A stretch of DNA of 64,000 nucleotides from Streptomyces lateritius (GCF_014649715.1 NZ_BMTO01000007.1:154536-218535), one strand, 5' to 3'. Counted from the stretch's first letter, positions 25,615 through 35,151 are shown. Made by a program: numbers and translations. Notes: generated from the sequence alone by a model not told the origin.

Positions 25615-27687
25615 GTGTCGTCGAAACCACCGGGGGAAGAGCAGGGTCCCGGGCCGCTCTGGTCGGAGCCGGGAACCCTGCTGGAGCACGTGGCCGTTGC
25701 CGTGCTGGGAATGGATGACGAGGACCGGATCTGCTACTGGGGGCCCGGTGCGCGGCGGCTTTTCGGATACGAGGCCGGGGACGTTCTGTCCAGGCCCGCC
25801 GCGACCCTCTTCCCCGCCGCCCCCGTGGACGGGACCAGTGCGGCAGAGCGACTCGCGGAACGAGGTCGGACCCTTGGCTACTGGCGAGTAAGAATGCCGG
25901 CCCTCCACCAGGACGGCACGATCTTCGACTGCGGATTCCGGGTCTTCCCGGTGACGGACCACAAGGGCCGCTCCGTCATCGTCGGCCTGGCCAGCAGGGG
26001 TGACGAACTCGACCGCGTGAAGACCAACCTCACGTTCCTCGACGCGCTTTTCGAGACGTGCCCGATCGGCCTCGTCATGCTCGACGAAAACCTGCGCTAC
26101 GTGCACCTCAACCAGGCCCTCGCCGACATGGACGGGATCCCGATCGAGGACCACATCGGGCGCCGCATGGAAGACTTCATGATCACGTCCGACGGGGGCG
26201 AGTATCAGCGCATGCTGCGCACCGTCGCCGCCGAGGGACGGCCCGTCGTGAGCGCGCTGATCGTTCTTCGCACGCCGGGGCGTCCCGACCGGGACCAGGT
26301 GCGCTCGGTGAGTTTCTTCCCCTTGAGCCAGGCAGGCGATACGCGGCCGGGATTGGGTGGTCTCCTCGTGGACGTCACCGACCGCGAGCAGGCCATCGTG
26401 GAAGCGGCGGCCGGGCGGCAACGGCTGGCTCTGCTGGACCGGGCCGCAGCCCGCATCGGCACCACACTGGACGTGGACGTCACCGCCCGTGAGCTGGTCG
26501 AAGCGGCTGTTCCGGAGTTCGCCGACGCCTCCGTCGTGGAGATCGTGGAGTGGATGGACGAGCCCGGGCTGTTCGACCCGGACATGCCCCTGGTCACGCG
26601 CCGGATCGCGTCCGGCACCAGCCTGCCGCCTCCGGCTCCCGAACTCGTCGGCGGACTGGAGCGCGTGACGTACCCGCCGGGCTCCACGATCCACGACATG
26701 GTGTCGACGGGCCTGCCCGTCTGCGTCCCGGTGAACGAGGAGTTCATGACACGGACCGTGATCCACCAGGCCCGCAGCCAGTTGCTGATCGACAGCGGCC
26801 TGACCAGCCTCCTCATCGCTCCCCTCATCGCCCGGGGCACGGTCCAGGGAATCACCATGTTCGGCCGCTCCGCCGCCCGCCCGGTCTTCACCGAGCAGGA
26901 CCTCAGCCTGGCCGGCGAACTCGCCTCACGCGCCGCTCTGTGCCTGGACAACGCCCGCCTCTACAGCCAGGTCCAGGAGATCGCCCTCACCTTCCAGCGC
27001 GCGCTGCTGCCCACCGCCCTGGCGACCAGCCCGTCTCTGCGCATCGCCCACCGCTACCTCCCCGGCAGCCACCTCACGGAGGTCGGGGGTGACTGGTACG
27101 ACGTGATCGACCTGCAGGGCGGCCGGGTGGCCCTCGTTGTCGGCGACGTCATGGGACACGGCGTCCCGGCGGCCGCGGCGATGGGCAGGCTGCGGATCAC
27201 CACCAAGGCGCTGGCCCGCCAGAACCTGGAACCCGACGACCTCCTCATGGAGCTCGACGCCTGCGTACAGGAGGCAGGCATCGAGCTGGCGACCTGCCTC
27301 TACGTCCACTACAACCCCGGGACGGGCAGAGCCCGCATCGCGAACGCCGGCCACCCCCCGCCTCTCGTACGTGAGCCGAACGGCACGGTGAGGGTCATCG
27401 ACAACGTGTTGGGGGTTCCTCTCGGTGTCGGCGGCCTTCCCTTCGACACACTCGAGATCGAGCTCCAGGAGGGCGACACCCTGGCCCTCTACACCGACGG
27501 CCTCATCGAGGCACGTGGCAAGGACATCGAGGAGGGCATCGGGGCCCTCCGCACCCAACTGGCCGTGGCTACGGGCACTTTGGAGGAGACTGCGGACGAC
27601 ATCCTCGCGCATTTGCTGTCGGCCGCCCCTACTGACGACACCGTGCTCGTCCTCGCCCAGGTCAGCCCGCCGAAAGGACCCCAGTAG
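25615..27687 (+). CDS. PAS-GAF-PP2C (SpoIIE-type) serine phosphatase
   Basis: A 690-aa protein. The GTG at 25615 is chosen because GGAAAGGG lies 6 nt upstream; a GTG at 25573 would add 14 residues. Two PAS-like modules occupy about 15-135 and 140-270 (the second reads FLDALFETCPIGLVMLDENLRYVHLN). A GAF domain follows at about 285-460, then a PP2C domain (about 470-690) with GGDWYDVI, VVGDVMGHG, NAGHPPP, YTDGLIEARG and DDTVLVLA. It should dephosphorylate a STAS anti-anti-sigma factor in response to a ligand or redox cue. It shares this block with two other phosphatases and a STAS protein. Confidence 0.92.
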   Translation: MSSKPPGEEQGPGPLWSEPGTLLEHVAVAVLGMDDEDRICYWGPGARRLFGYEAGDVLSRPAATLFPAAPVDGTSAAERLAERGRTLGYWRVRMPALHQDGTIFDCGFRVFPVTDHKGRSVIVGLASRGDELDRVKTNLTFLDALFETCPIGLVMLDENLRYVHLNQALADMDGIPIEDHIGRRMEDFMITSDGGEYQRMLRTVAAEGRPVVSALIVLRTPGRPDRDQVRSVSFFPLSQAGDTRPGLGGLLVDVTDREQAIVEAAAGRQRLALLDRAAARIGTTLDVDVTARELVEAAVPEFADASVVEIVEWMDEPGLFDPDMPLVTRRIASGTSLPPPAPELVGGLERVTYPPGSTIHDMVSTGLPVCVPVNEEFMTRTVIHQARSQLLIDSGLTSLLIAPLIARGTVQGITMFGRSAARPVFTEQDLSLAGELASRAALCLDNARLYSQVQEIALTFQRALLPTALATSPSLRIAHRYLPGSHLTEVGGDWYDVIDLQGGRVALVVGDVMGHGVPAAAAMGRLRITTKALARQNLEPDDLLMELDACVQEAGIELATCLYVHYNPGTGRARIANAGHPPPLVREPNGTVRVIDNVLGVPLGVGGLPFDTLEIELQEGDTLALYTDGLIEARGKDIEEGIGALRTQLAVATGTLEETADDILAHLLSAAPTDDTVLVLAQVSPPKGPQ

Positions 27688-28465
27688 GACGCCATGTGGG
27701 ACGTGGCGGCATGACGGTCTTCGGCCACCCCGGCACCTTGCCGCTTTTGGACCCCGCGCGGGAGCCATCGCGGGAGGCCATGGCGGCCAGCCTCGCTCGG
27801 ACGACTTCTTCACGGTCCAGGATCGCCAACCGGAGCATGGACGGGGCACCGTGGACGTCGCCCCCTACGCAACCGCGGCCGGCCAGGACGGCGAAGAGCT
27901 GAGGCTCACCCCGGCGTTCGACATCCGCAGTGCGCGAAAGCACGGTGCGCTGAGGTGGAACGAACGCGGAAGGCCCGGGCCGCGGGTCGGCGCGGGTTCG
28001 CCGACGGACGAGGCGGCGATGACGGCGATGACGGCGATGCGTAAGGAAACTCGAGCGGGGGAGCCCTCGCCGCAAGTCGCCGCCTGGAGCGTGCTCGCGA
28101 CAGTAGTGCGAAGCCGGTCTGCGGACAGCTTCTCCCAGGCCGGCGCTCTCGCAGTGCCGTGAGCAGGCTGAGGAACTCGCGACGCCACCGCTCGCGATCG
28201 CGGAGCCGTGGTGGATATCGCCGCCGGCCGGGTCGAGGGCGGCGAGCATGCGCATCACACCCGCCGTACCGGATGCAGGCAGCCCGCAGCCGACGGGCCT
28301 GTGGCCGGACGCCACGCCGACGTCCGGCGCTCACCGTCCTGCGCCCTGTCGGCGCCGGGCGCGAGGTCAAGGCCTGGCACGTCGCGGTCGTCACCCCGCC
28401 GGGGCGTTACAGACCGCTACGGCTACGGCGATCGTGCACCAGGGCAAGGCGCCCCGCGTCGTATG
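27688..28465. other. Gap between convergent signalling genes
   Basis: About 780 bases. A plus-strand stretch around 27790-27935 (reading FTVQDRQPEHGRGTVDVAPY and ELRLTPAFDI) has coding-like third-position bias but no start or complete domain, so it may be a gene fragment. A GATGACGGC tandem occurs near 28016. Nothing else is recognised. Confidence 0.35.
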
Positions 28466-28804
28466 TCAGGCCCGGGCGGCGGTGTCGCTGTCGGGGTAAA
28501 GGGCGAATACCCGGTCGAGGCCGACGATGGTCAGGATGCGCAGGGTGTTGGCGGGGACTGCGGCCAGCGCGATGTCGGCCTTGGCGGCTTGGGCATGGTT
28601 GCGGGCGGCGATCAGGGCGGTGATGCCGCTGGAGTCGCAGAATTCCATGCTGGCAAGGTCCAGGATGAGGCGTTGGCCAGGCTGGAGGGTGAGCGTGGTG
28701 AGCAGGTCGCGCAGCTCTGGGGCGCTGGGGTAGTCGAGGGCGCCGATGATCTCCAGGACGGGGCCGGTGGTGGTGTCTCTGGTGGTGATCTTCAGTGGGG
28801 TCAT
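28466..28804 (-). CDS. STAS-domain anti-sigma factor antagonist (RsbV-like)
   Basis: A 112-aa protein; the ATG at 28802-28804 overlaps the RsbP stop (ATGA). It is a single STAS domain: GPVLEIIGALDYPSAPELR, then LILDLASMEFCDSSGITAL. Ser58 in the DSSG motif is the expected phosphorylation site. In partner switching, the dephosphorylated form binds an anti-sigma kinase and frees the sigma factor. Being coupled to the RsbP-type phosphatase, it is its most likely substrate. The cognate kinase and sigma factor are not in this window. Confidence 0.92.
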   Translation of the reverse strand: MTPLKITTRDTTTGPVLEIIGALDYPSAPELRDLLTTLTLQPGQRLILDLASMEFCDSSGITALIAARNHAQAAKADIALAAVPANTLRILTIVGLDRVFALYPDSDTAARA

Positions 28805-30108
28805 CGTGTGTTCTTCGTCGGTGGGTCTTCGGCGGGGACGCCGAGGGCGAGCAGTGCGGTGTCGTCGTCAAGGCCGTCGCCGAAGTCGTCCAGCAGCTCG
28901 GTCAGGGCCTTGATGACGGCTTGCGGGGGCTTGCCGGCGTAGTGGGTGGCGAAGGCTCGCAGGGCGTCGTCCCCGTACAGCGTGGTGCGGTCCTCGCCGG
29001 TGCGGGCCTCGGTGATGCCGTCGGTGTAGAGCAGGAGGGTGTCGCCGGGGGTGAGGACGGTCGTGGCGGCGGCGAAGCACGGGTCGGGCAGGATGCCGAC
29101 GAGGATGCCGCCGGGGGTGGGCAGGAAGTCGGCCGTGCCGTCGGCACGCAGGACGAGGACCGGCGGGTGGCCGCCCGAGGCGAGGCGGACGGTGACTTGT
29201 CCGGTCGCGGAATCGGGTTCGAGGATGCCGAAGACGGCAGTGCAGTAGCGCGGGTCGCCGCCGCTGTAACGCTCGTGGAGCACCTTGTTGAGGGTGTTCA
29301 GGGCGGTCACGGGGTCGGGGTCGTGCAGGGCGGCGGCGCGCAGGGTGTACCGGGTCAGGGAGGTGACCGCGGCGGCCTGGGGGCCTTTGCCGCACACGTC
29401 GCCCAGGAAGAACGCCCAGCGTTTGCCGTCGATGGCGAAAACGTCGTAGAAGTCGCCGCCGAGCCGGTCGACGGACGCGGTGTGGTAGTACGCGGCGGCT
29501 TCCATTCCGGGCATCGTCGGCAGGGAGTCCGGGAGGAGGGACTTCTGCAGCACTGTGAGTGCGTCCTGCAGCCGGGCCCGGTCGGCCTCCGCCTGCTTGC
29601 GCGCCGCCTCCGCCTGCTTGCGCGCCGCCTCCGCCGCTTCGCGGCCTCGCAGGAGTTCTTCCTCGTAGGCGCGACGGTCCCTGGCATCGAAGACGGTGGT
29701 GCGGATCAGCAGCGGCTCGCCGGTACCGGCGTACTTGATCACGGAGGAGACCAGCACCGGAATCCGCCCGCCGTCGGCCTGTTTGATCTCCAGGGCTATG
29801 CCGCCGACCTCGCCCTGCATCCGCAGCAGGGGCGCGAAGTGTGTCTCGTGATACAGCTTTCCGCCCACGGTCAGCAGGTCCGTGAACCGCATGCGGCCCA
29901 CCACCGCCTCCGGCTCCAGACCGAGCCAGCCCAGCAGAGTGGCGTTGATCTTCGCGATGGTGCCGTCCATAAGCGTGGACAGATATCCGCACGGCGCGCT
30001 CTCGTACAGTTCCTCGGCGCTGTCCTCCAGCAGTGCGGCGAACGCCGCCTTCGACGTCTTTTCGCCGCCTGCGCCGGGCGGGCCGGGCTGCTGCCCGGTG
30101 CGGCACAT
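28801..30108 (-). CDS. rsbP: RsbP-like PAS-PP2C serine phosphatase
   Basis: A 435-aa protein; the ATG at 30106-30108 overlaps the RsbQ stop (ATGA). PAS domain at about 25-150 (ESAPCGYLSTLMDGTIAKIN, FTDLLTVGGKLYHETHF). It is followed by a coiled coil with the repeated EAARKQAEAARKQAEADRARL segment (about 165-190). The PP2C domain (about 200-435) has GGDFYDVF, FLGDVCGKG, LASGGHPPVLVL, YTDGITEAR and DDDTALLAL. In Bacillus, RsbP with RsbQ activates SigB under energy stress by dephosphorylating RsbV. The gene order rsbQ-rsbP-STAS reproduces that pathway in one operon. Confidence 0.9.
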   Translation of the reverse strand: MCRTGQQPGPPGAGGEKTSKAAFAALLEDSAEELYESAPCGYLSTLMDGTIAKINATLLGWLGLEPEAVVGRMRFTDLLTVGGKLYHETHFAPLLRMQGEVGGIALEIKQADGGRIPVLVSSVIKYAGTGEPLLIRTTVFDARDRRAYEEELLRGREAAEAARKQAEAARKQAEADRARLQDALTVLQKSLLPDSLPTMPGMEAAAYYHTASVDRLGGDFYDVFAIDGKRWAFFLGDVCGKGPQAAAVTSLTRYTLRAAALHDPDPVTALNTLNKVLHERYSGGDPRYCTAVFGILEPDSATGQVTVRLASGGHPPVLVLRADGTADFLPTPGGILVGILPDPCFAAATTVLTPGDTLLLYTDGITEARTGEDRTTLYGDDALRAFATHYAGKPPQAVIKALTELLDDFGDGLDDDTALLALGVPAEDPPTKNTR

Positions 30109-30911
30109 CACCGCAGGCCCGAAAGGAAGGTGGTCAGGGCCTCGTTGGTGGCCTCCGGCGCGGACAGGTGGGGGCAGTGCCCGGTGGCGTCCAGCGTGAT
30201 CAGCTTCGAGCCGGGGACCGCCCGCTGGACGAAGGCGCCGACCTCCCGGGGCGCGATGACGTCCTGGGCGCAGTCCAGCACCAGCGTCGGCACGCCGACC
30301 GCCTTCAGGTCGTCGCGGGAGTCCGAGAGGAACGTCGTACGGGCGAAGACCCGGGCCATCTCCGGGTCCGTGGCGCAGAAGCTGTTGGTCAGCTCCTCGC
30401 CCAGTTCGGGCCGGTCCGGATTCCCCATGATCAACGGTGCCATCGCGGAGGACCATCCGAGGTAGTTCGACTCCAGTGACAGCAGCAGCTCGTCGATGTC
30501 CTCGGCGCTGAAACCGCCTCGGTAGTCGACGTCGTCGATGTACCGCGGCGAGGGAGCGACCATGACCAGCGCCCCGATACGCGCCGGTGCCGCCTGGGCG
30601 GCCAGTACCCCGATCATCGCGCTGACCGAGTGGCCCACGAACGCCGCGTCTTTCAGGTCGAGCGCCTCGCACACCTCCACCACGTCCTGGGCGTAGCCGT
30701 CCAGCGAGGCATAACGGTCCCGGGTGAACGCGGAAAGGTCCGAGCGGCCCGAACCCACGTAGTCGAACAGCACCACCCTGTAGTCCTCGACCAGGGCGGG
30801 GACGGTCAGGCGCCACATGTTCTGATCGCAACCGAACCCGTGAGCCAGCACCACCGTCGGTCCCTCGGGATTGCCGGTGACGGTGATGTTGTTCCTGCGT
30901 TCGATATCCAT
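30108..30911 (-). CDS. rsbQ: RsbQ-like alpha/beta hydrolase, energy-stress activator
   Basis: A 267-aa protein from the ATG at 30909-30911 (MDIERRNNITVTG). An upstream Met would add 43 residues that do not fit the family. Similarity to Bacillus RsbQ is striking: AHGFGCDQNMW, VLFDYVGSGRSDL, LDGYAQDVVEVCEALDL, GHSVSAMIG (nucleophile Ser95), DRPELGEEL, FCATDPEMAR, and CAQDVIAP with GHCPHLSAP supplying Asp and His. RsbQ supplies or carries the small hydrophobic ligand needed by the RsbP PAS domain. No Shine-Dalgarno is visible and GATACT lies about 9 nt upstream of the ATG, so transcription may be leaderless. Confidence 0.92.
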   Translation of the reverse strand: MDIERRNNITVTGNPEGPTVVLAHGFGCDQNMWRLTVPALVEDYRVVLFDYVGSGRSDLSAFTRDRYASLDGYAQDVVEVCEALDLKDAAFVGHSVSAMIGVLAAQAAPARIGALVMVAPSPRYIDDVDYRGGFSAEDIDELLLSLESNYLGWSSAMAPLIMGNPDRPELGEELTNSFCATDPEMARVFARTTFLSDSRDDLKAVGVPTLVLDCAQDVIAPREVGAFVQRAVPGSKLITLDATGHCPHLSAPEATNEALTTFLSGLR

Positions 30912-31268
30912 ACCCGTCAGTATCGCAAGTTCGGCGTGGTTCACGAACGCTGCGGGCTCGGGCGCCTCCAGCGACCCGGTGTCGAGATGCGCGGCTCCCT
31001 CTGGCACCGCGTACGGCGAACAGGGCGGCTCCCTGTCCACGTCGCGCCCACAGGCGGGCTCCGCGAGACGGGAGCGGGGATGACGACCGGGTCGCAGGAA
31101 CCGTGCTGCTGCCGCGTACTCCCCCGCCTGGTCGCAGGCGTAGCCGGCCTGCCGCTTGCGCAGCGGCTGCGGGAGCCATGGTTGGGGGAGACGATGATGT
31201 CACGGTCTCGTCTGCTCGCGGAGTGCTGATCGTGACCCTGTGGGGGTGGGTGGGAGGAGCGGCTGGCC

Positions 31269-33347
31269 ATGGACACGGACGGGTTTCAGGCCGATCTGGG
31301 TGACGCGGGGCGGGCGGAGCTGAGCGGGGCGCCACGGGGCGGGTTGCTGGACGTCCTGGGTGTGGCGGCGATCGTCCTGGATGCGGAGGGGCGGATCGTT
31401 TTCTGGAGTCCCCAGGCCGAGGCTCTGATCGGCTACAGCGCCGGGGAGGCGCTCGGGCGGCACGCCGCCCAGCTGCTGGTGGCGGACGAGCACGTCGATC
31501 TCGTGCTCCGGTTGTTCGCCGAGGTGATGGCGGGCGAGGGGAGCTGGGCGGGCACCTTCCCCGTCCGGCACAAGGACGGCCGGACACGGCTGCTCGAGTT
31601 CCGCAACATGCGGCTGGAGGACGACCTCGGCGATCTCTACGCTCTGGGACTGGCCACCGACCAGGCTCTTTTGCGGCGGGTGGAGCGGGACCTGGCGCTG
31701 TCGGTGCGGCTGGTGGACCAGTCCCCGATCGGGCTGGCCGTGCTGGACACCGATCTGCGGTACGTGATGGTCAACCCGGCGCTCGAGCGGATCAACGGCC
31801 TGCCCGCCGAGGATCATCTCGGCCGCCGCGTGGGGGACGTGCTGCCGTTCCTGGACACCGACAGTGTCGAGTCGGCGATGCGCCGGGTCCTCACCACCGG
31901 CGCCCCGCTGCTGGACCAGTACACCCTCGGCCACACGCGCGCCGACCCCGACACCGAGCACGCCTGGTCGGTGTCCTTCTACCGCCTCGAAGCCCCTGGC
32001 GGAAAAGTGCTGGGGGTGGCCACGTCGGTCGTGGATGTCACCGACCGGCACCGCGCGGCCACGGACGCGGACCGGGCCCGCCACCGGCTCGCCCTCGTCG
32101 CCGACGCCTCGGTGCGCATCGGCACCACCCTGGACCTGGAACAGACCGCCCGCGAGCTGGCCGACGTCGCCGTGCCCGCCCTCGCCGACATGGCAGCCGT
32201 GGACGTCCTCGACTCCGCGCTGTCCGGCCACCGCACTCCGGCCTCTCACGAGGGACCAGCGGTTTTCAGGGCCCTGGCGGTCGCGGCCGCCTACCCCACC
32301 GAAGCGGCCGGGGCCGCCGACCCGCCCGGCCGGCTGGCCCACTACGACGCCGATCGCCTGGTCACGCGGTGCGTGAACACCAGTCGGCCCGTCATGGTCC
32401 CCCACGTGGAGGAGGCGGATCTTTCTCTCATCGCCCGCGACCCCCGGGCCGCCGCCCTGCTGGCCCGGGCAGGCGTCCACTCCTACCTGGCCGTCCCGCT
32501 GATCGCGCGCGGTGAAGTCCTCGGCGCGCTCGACCTCGTACGCGCCCGCAACCCGTTGCCGTTCACCCACGACGACGCCACCCTGGCCGGCGAGCTGGCT
32601 GCCCGGGCCGCCGTGTGCATCGACAACGCACGCTGGTACCAACGGCAGCGCGACACCGCGCTCACCCTCCAGCGCAGTCTTCTGCCCGACCCTCCGCGCC
32701 GCCTGTACGGCCTCGAGGTCGCCTCTCGCTACCAGCCGGCCAGCGCCGCCATCGAGGTGGGAGGCGACTGGTACGACATCCTCCCCCTGACCGCCGACCG
32801 GACCGCGCTCGTCGTCGGCGACGTCATGGGCAGCGGTATCAACGCCGCAACCACCATGGGACGGCTGCGCACCGCCACCCAGACCCTGGCCGGGCTGGAC
32901 CTGGCACCAGCGGAGGTGCTGCGCAACCTGGACAGGATCATCGCCGGCCTGGACCCCTCCATCGCCACCTGCACCTACGTCCTCTACGACCCCCACAGCG
33001 CCCAGTGCCGTATCTCCACCGCCGGACATTTGCCTCCCGTCCACATGCGGCCGGGGCACCCGCCCGAACTCCTCGACCTGCCTACGGGCGCCCCGCTGGG
33101 CGTCGGCGGCGTCCCCTTCCGCACCACCGCCGTCGACCTGGACCCGGGCGACCAGCTGCTCCTCTACACCGACGGCCTGGTCGAGACCCGCGACGAGGAC
33201 ATCGACACCCGCCTTCAGGTACTCCTCACGCTCCTCGACGGCCCGCATCGCAGCCTCGAATACACCTGTGACCACCTGCTGGCCGCTCTGCGCCATCCCG
33301 GCGACCACGACGACGTGGCCCTGCTGATCGCCCGCGTCCGACGCTGA
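31269..33347 (+). CDS. PAS-PAS-GAF-PP2C (SpoIIE-type) serine phosphatase
   Basis: A 692-aa protein from the ATG at 31269 with GGGAGGAG upstream. First PAS about 20-130 (LDVLGVAAIVLDAEGRIVFW), second PAS about 140-270 (LVDQSPIGLAVLDTDLRYVM), GAF about 275-450, PP2C about 465-690 (GGDWYDIL, VVGDVMGSG, STAGHLPP, YTDGLVETR, DDVALLIARV). Its order and motifs match the phosphatase at 25615, so the two are paralogues on either side of the rsbQP operon. It is divergent from rsbQ by about 360 bp. Likely target: a STAS anti-anti-sigma factor. Confidence 0.92.
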   Translation: MDTDGFQADLGDAGRAELSGAPRGGLLDVLGVAAIVLDAEGRIVFWSPQAEALIGYSAGEALGRHAAQLLVADEHVDLVLRLFAEVMAGEGSWAGTFPVRHKDGRTRLLEFRNMRLEDDLGDLYALGLATDQALLRRVERDLALSVRLVDQSPIGLAVLDTDLRYVMVNPALERINGLPAEDHLGRRVGDVLPFLDTDSVESAMRRVLTTGAPLLDQYTLGHTRADPDTEHAWSVSFYRLEAPGGKVLGVATSVVDVTDRHRAATDADRARHRLALVADASVRIGTTLDLEQTARELADVAVPALADMAAVDVLDSALSGHRTPASHEGPAVFRALAVAAAYPTEAAGAADPPGRLAHYDADRLVTRCVNTSRPVMVPHVEEADLSLIARDPRAAALLARAGVHSYLAVPLIARGEVLGALDLVRARNPLPFTHDDATLAGELAARAAVCIDNARWYQRQRDTALTLQRSLLPDPPRRLYGLEVASRYQPASAAIEVGGDWYDILPLTADRTALVVGDVMGSGINAATTMGRLRTATQTLAGLDLAPAEVLRNLDRIIAGLDPSIATCTYVLYDPHSAQCRISTAGHLPPVHMRPGHPPELLDLPTGAPLGVGGVPFRTTAVDLDPGDQLLLYTDGLVETRDEDIDTRLQVLLTLLDGPHRSLEYTCDHLLAALRHPGDHDDVALLIARVRR

Positions 33348-33449
33348 CCTCGCCCGACACCGAACTGCGCGGCTCTCCCCGCTCGCCGCCATGACGCGCG
33401 GCACCCGGCGGTGGCCGGCAGCAGGGGCCGGGCTTCTCGCTGTCGCGTC

Positions 33450-33605
33450 CTTCCTGATCATCCGCTCGGCAACGACCCAGTCAACGGCCGTGACAAGCAG
33501 TGGGCGGCCGCCCATCCACCCGTCGATCACGCGGAGATCCTGGGCCGGTGGGAGGCGCGCAACTACGCCCGTACAGGCGCCGTTTCCGCCGCTTCGTGCT
33601 GCTGA
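33450..33605 (+). pseudogene. DUF1772-type (anthrone-oxygenase-like) C-terminal fragment
   Basis: A frame reads DHPLGNDPVNGRDKQWAAAH, then PPVDHAEILGRWEARNYART and stops soon after. The PVN..W...RWE.RN.AR pattern is typical of the C-terminal half of DUF1772 membrane proteins. The N-terminal half and last helix are missing. There is no start signal. A relic at the edge of the 33.4-36.4 kb fragment zone. Confidence 0.45.
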
Positions 33606-33711
33606 TACTTCTCTCCCGCGTGGCGCCGACGTCGACGCCACGCGAACGTGGCGGGCCTGTTACGGTTCCGGTTCTCCTGGAGTGCCGGCAGGGGCGCGGC
33701 GCTGTCCGGTT

Positions 33712-34083
33712 CTACGGCTCGTCGCGACCGACGTGACGAGCCCAGAGGATCAGCGGGATCTGGAGTGGGAGCCTTGCGTAGGCGACGGTCTTGGCGGCCG
33801 TCGGACGGTTCCGCCAGTCGTAGGCCATCTTCACGTTGGCCGGGAAGACCCCCGCGAAGAACAGGGCCGTGGCGCGGGCGCTCACCCGGCGGGTGGCCGG
33901 GAGCGCGAGACCTGCGGCGAGGGCGAGTTCGACCGCGCCGCTGGCGGCGGTCCAAGCCCGGGGGCTGCCCGGCAGGGCGCGCGGCACGATGGCGTCGAAC
34001 TGCTTCGGTGCGGCGAAATGGGCGACGCCCGCGGAAGCGAGAAGCCCGGCGAGCAGGAGTGCGGAACGTGCGGACCGGGACAT
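33712..34083 (-). CDS. DoxX-family membrane protein
   Basis: A 123-aa protein from the ATG at 34083 with AAGGAAG upstream. Four hydrophobic helices with family-typical residues: LLAGLLASAGVAHFAAPKQFDAIVP, then GAVELALAAGLAL, FAGVFPANVKMAYDWRNRP and LPLQIPLILWA. DoxX proteins are small membrane proteins of mostly undefined redox-related function. It is intact although surrounded by gene fragments. Confidence 0.85.
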   Translation of the reverse strand: MSRSARSALLLAGLLASAGVAHFAAPKQFDAIVPRALPGSPRAWTAASGAVELALAAGLALPATRRVSARATALFFAGVFPANVKMAYDWRNRPTAAKTVAYARLPLQIPLILWARHVGRDEP

Positions 34084-34296
34084 CGGCTTCCTTGCGGGCG
34101 AGGAGGGCAGCCTGACGTCAAGAAGAGTCCAGGCCAGGAGGAGTTACCAGGCAGTAAGTACGCCGTGATCGCGGCCGTCCTGTCTGCTCGTGCCCGCAAG
34201 CCGATCGGGAGCGGTGATCGACGCGTACGCCGAGGCGGCACCTCACGAGCAACGGCGACTTCCGCACCCCTGGATCGGCGAGAGGGTGAGCGCGGT

Positions 34297-34470
34297 GTGA
34301 TCGTCATCGACCCCCTCATCTCCGCCCGGACAGCGGCAGCCGCACTCGCCCTCTCCCGCGAGCACCGGGGTGACCGGCCGGTCACGGGCCTGATCCACAC
34401 CCACTCGCACGGCGACCACTTCGGCTCCCATGGTTTTGCGCCCGGCACCGAGGAAGTGCGCCACGCCGTC
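34297..34470 (+). pseudogene. Alkyl-sulfatase (metallo-beta-lactamase fold) fragment
   Basis: The frame from about 34297 reads IVIDPLISARTAAAALALSR, EHRGDRPVTGLIHTHSHGDHFG. This is the zinc-binding core of SdsA1/BDS1-type alkyl sulfatases (THSHxDHFGG). The sequence degenerates after HGDHFGSHGFAPG, and both flanks, over 500 residues in a normal enzyme, are absent. Clearly a fragment. Confidence 0.7.
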
Positions 34471-34617
34471 GGTTCGTCCACGCCCCCGCCGTGGTCTCGC
34501 GCGGCCGCTGTCAGTGCCGTCTGACAGGGTCCGCCCCATGAATGACCATCAGGCGCGGTCGGACGCGGTGGCGGCCGGGACGACGAAGGCGCGTAGCCGC
34601 CGGCGGGATGAGGGCCG

Positions 34618-35151
34618 ATGGGCGACTGCTTCCAGACGATCGCCGACATCGACGCGACCGCCGAGGAGGCCGGGGCGCTCGGGGCGCGCGTGGTGACGTG
34701 GCTGGTGACCGAGGGCATCGTGCGAGCCGAGCGGAGGTACGAGATGCTGGGCAGGCCGGTGTACTCGCCGGGGCCGCGGTGGGACGACGTCACAGAGTGG
34801 ACGAACGAGGGCGGCTGCGACGGGCTGGCCGTCATCACCGACCCCACCGTCTTCCGGGGATCCCTCGGCTCCGACGGCTCCGCCGTCTGCCCGCACTGCT
34901 CGGCGCGGGCCACCGCCGCGCCCTGGCCGGAGGCCGCAGAAATCTGGCACAGGACCGGCACCGCCGAGCTGCCGTGCCCGGTGTGCGACCGTATGGTCCC
35001 CCTGCCCGAGTGGACGTGGGAGGGCGACCGTTTCGCATTCGCCCACCTCGGCTTCGAGATATGGAACGCGGCCCGGCCCCGCCCGGAGTTCGTGGCCGAG
35101 TTCGGCCGGGTCCTCGGCCACCGGATCCGTACGGTCGCGGGGAAGCTCTGA
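34618..35151 (+). CDS. Conserved hypothetical protein with a zinc-ribbon-like CxxC pair
   Basis: A 177-aa protein from the ATG at 34618 with GAGGG just before it. The N-terminal part (MGDCFQTIADIDATAEEA, VVTWLVTEGIVRAERRYEML) is followed by a central ribbon with VCPHCSA and PCPVCDR. The four cysteines are spaced to bind one zinc. The C-terminus has FAFAHLGFEIWNA and ends HRIRTVAGKL. I do not recognise a named function. Coding bias is good and the gene looks intact. Confidence 0.75.
   Translation: MGDCFQTIADIDATAEEAGALGARVVTWLVTEGIVRAERRYEMLGRPVYSPGPRWDDVTEWTNEGGCDGLAVITDPTVFRGSLGSDGSAVCPHCSARATAAPWPEAAEIWHRTGTAELPCPVCDRMVPLPEWTWEGDRFAFAHLGFEIWNAARPRPEFVAEFGRVLGHRIRTVAGKL

Noticed and set aside
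28801..31587. One 928-codon open frame covering the RsbP gene and far upstream
   Set aside because: The upstream part runs through the rsbQ gene in another frame with no family match; the ATGA overlap at 30108 marks the real start.
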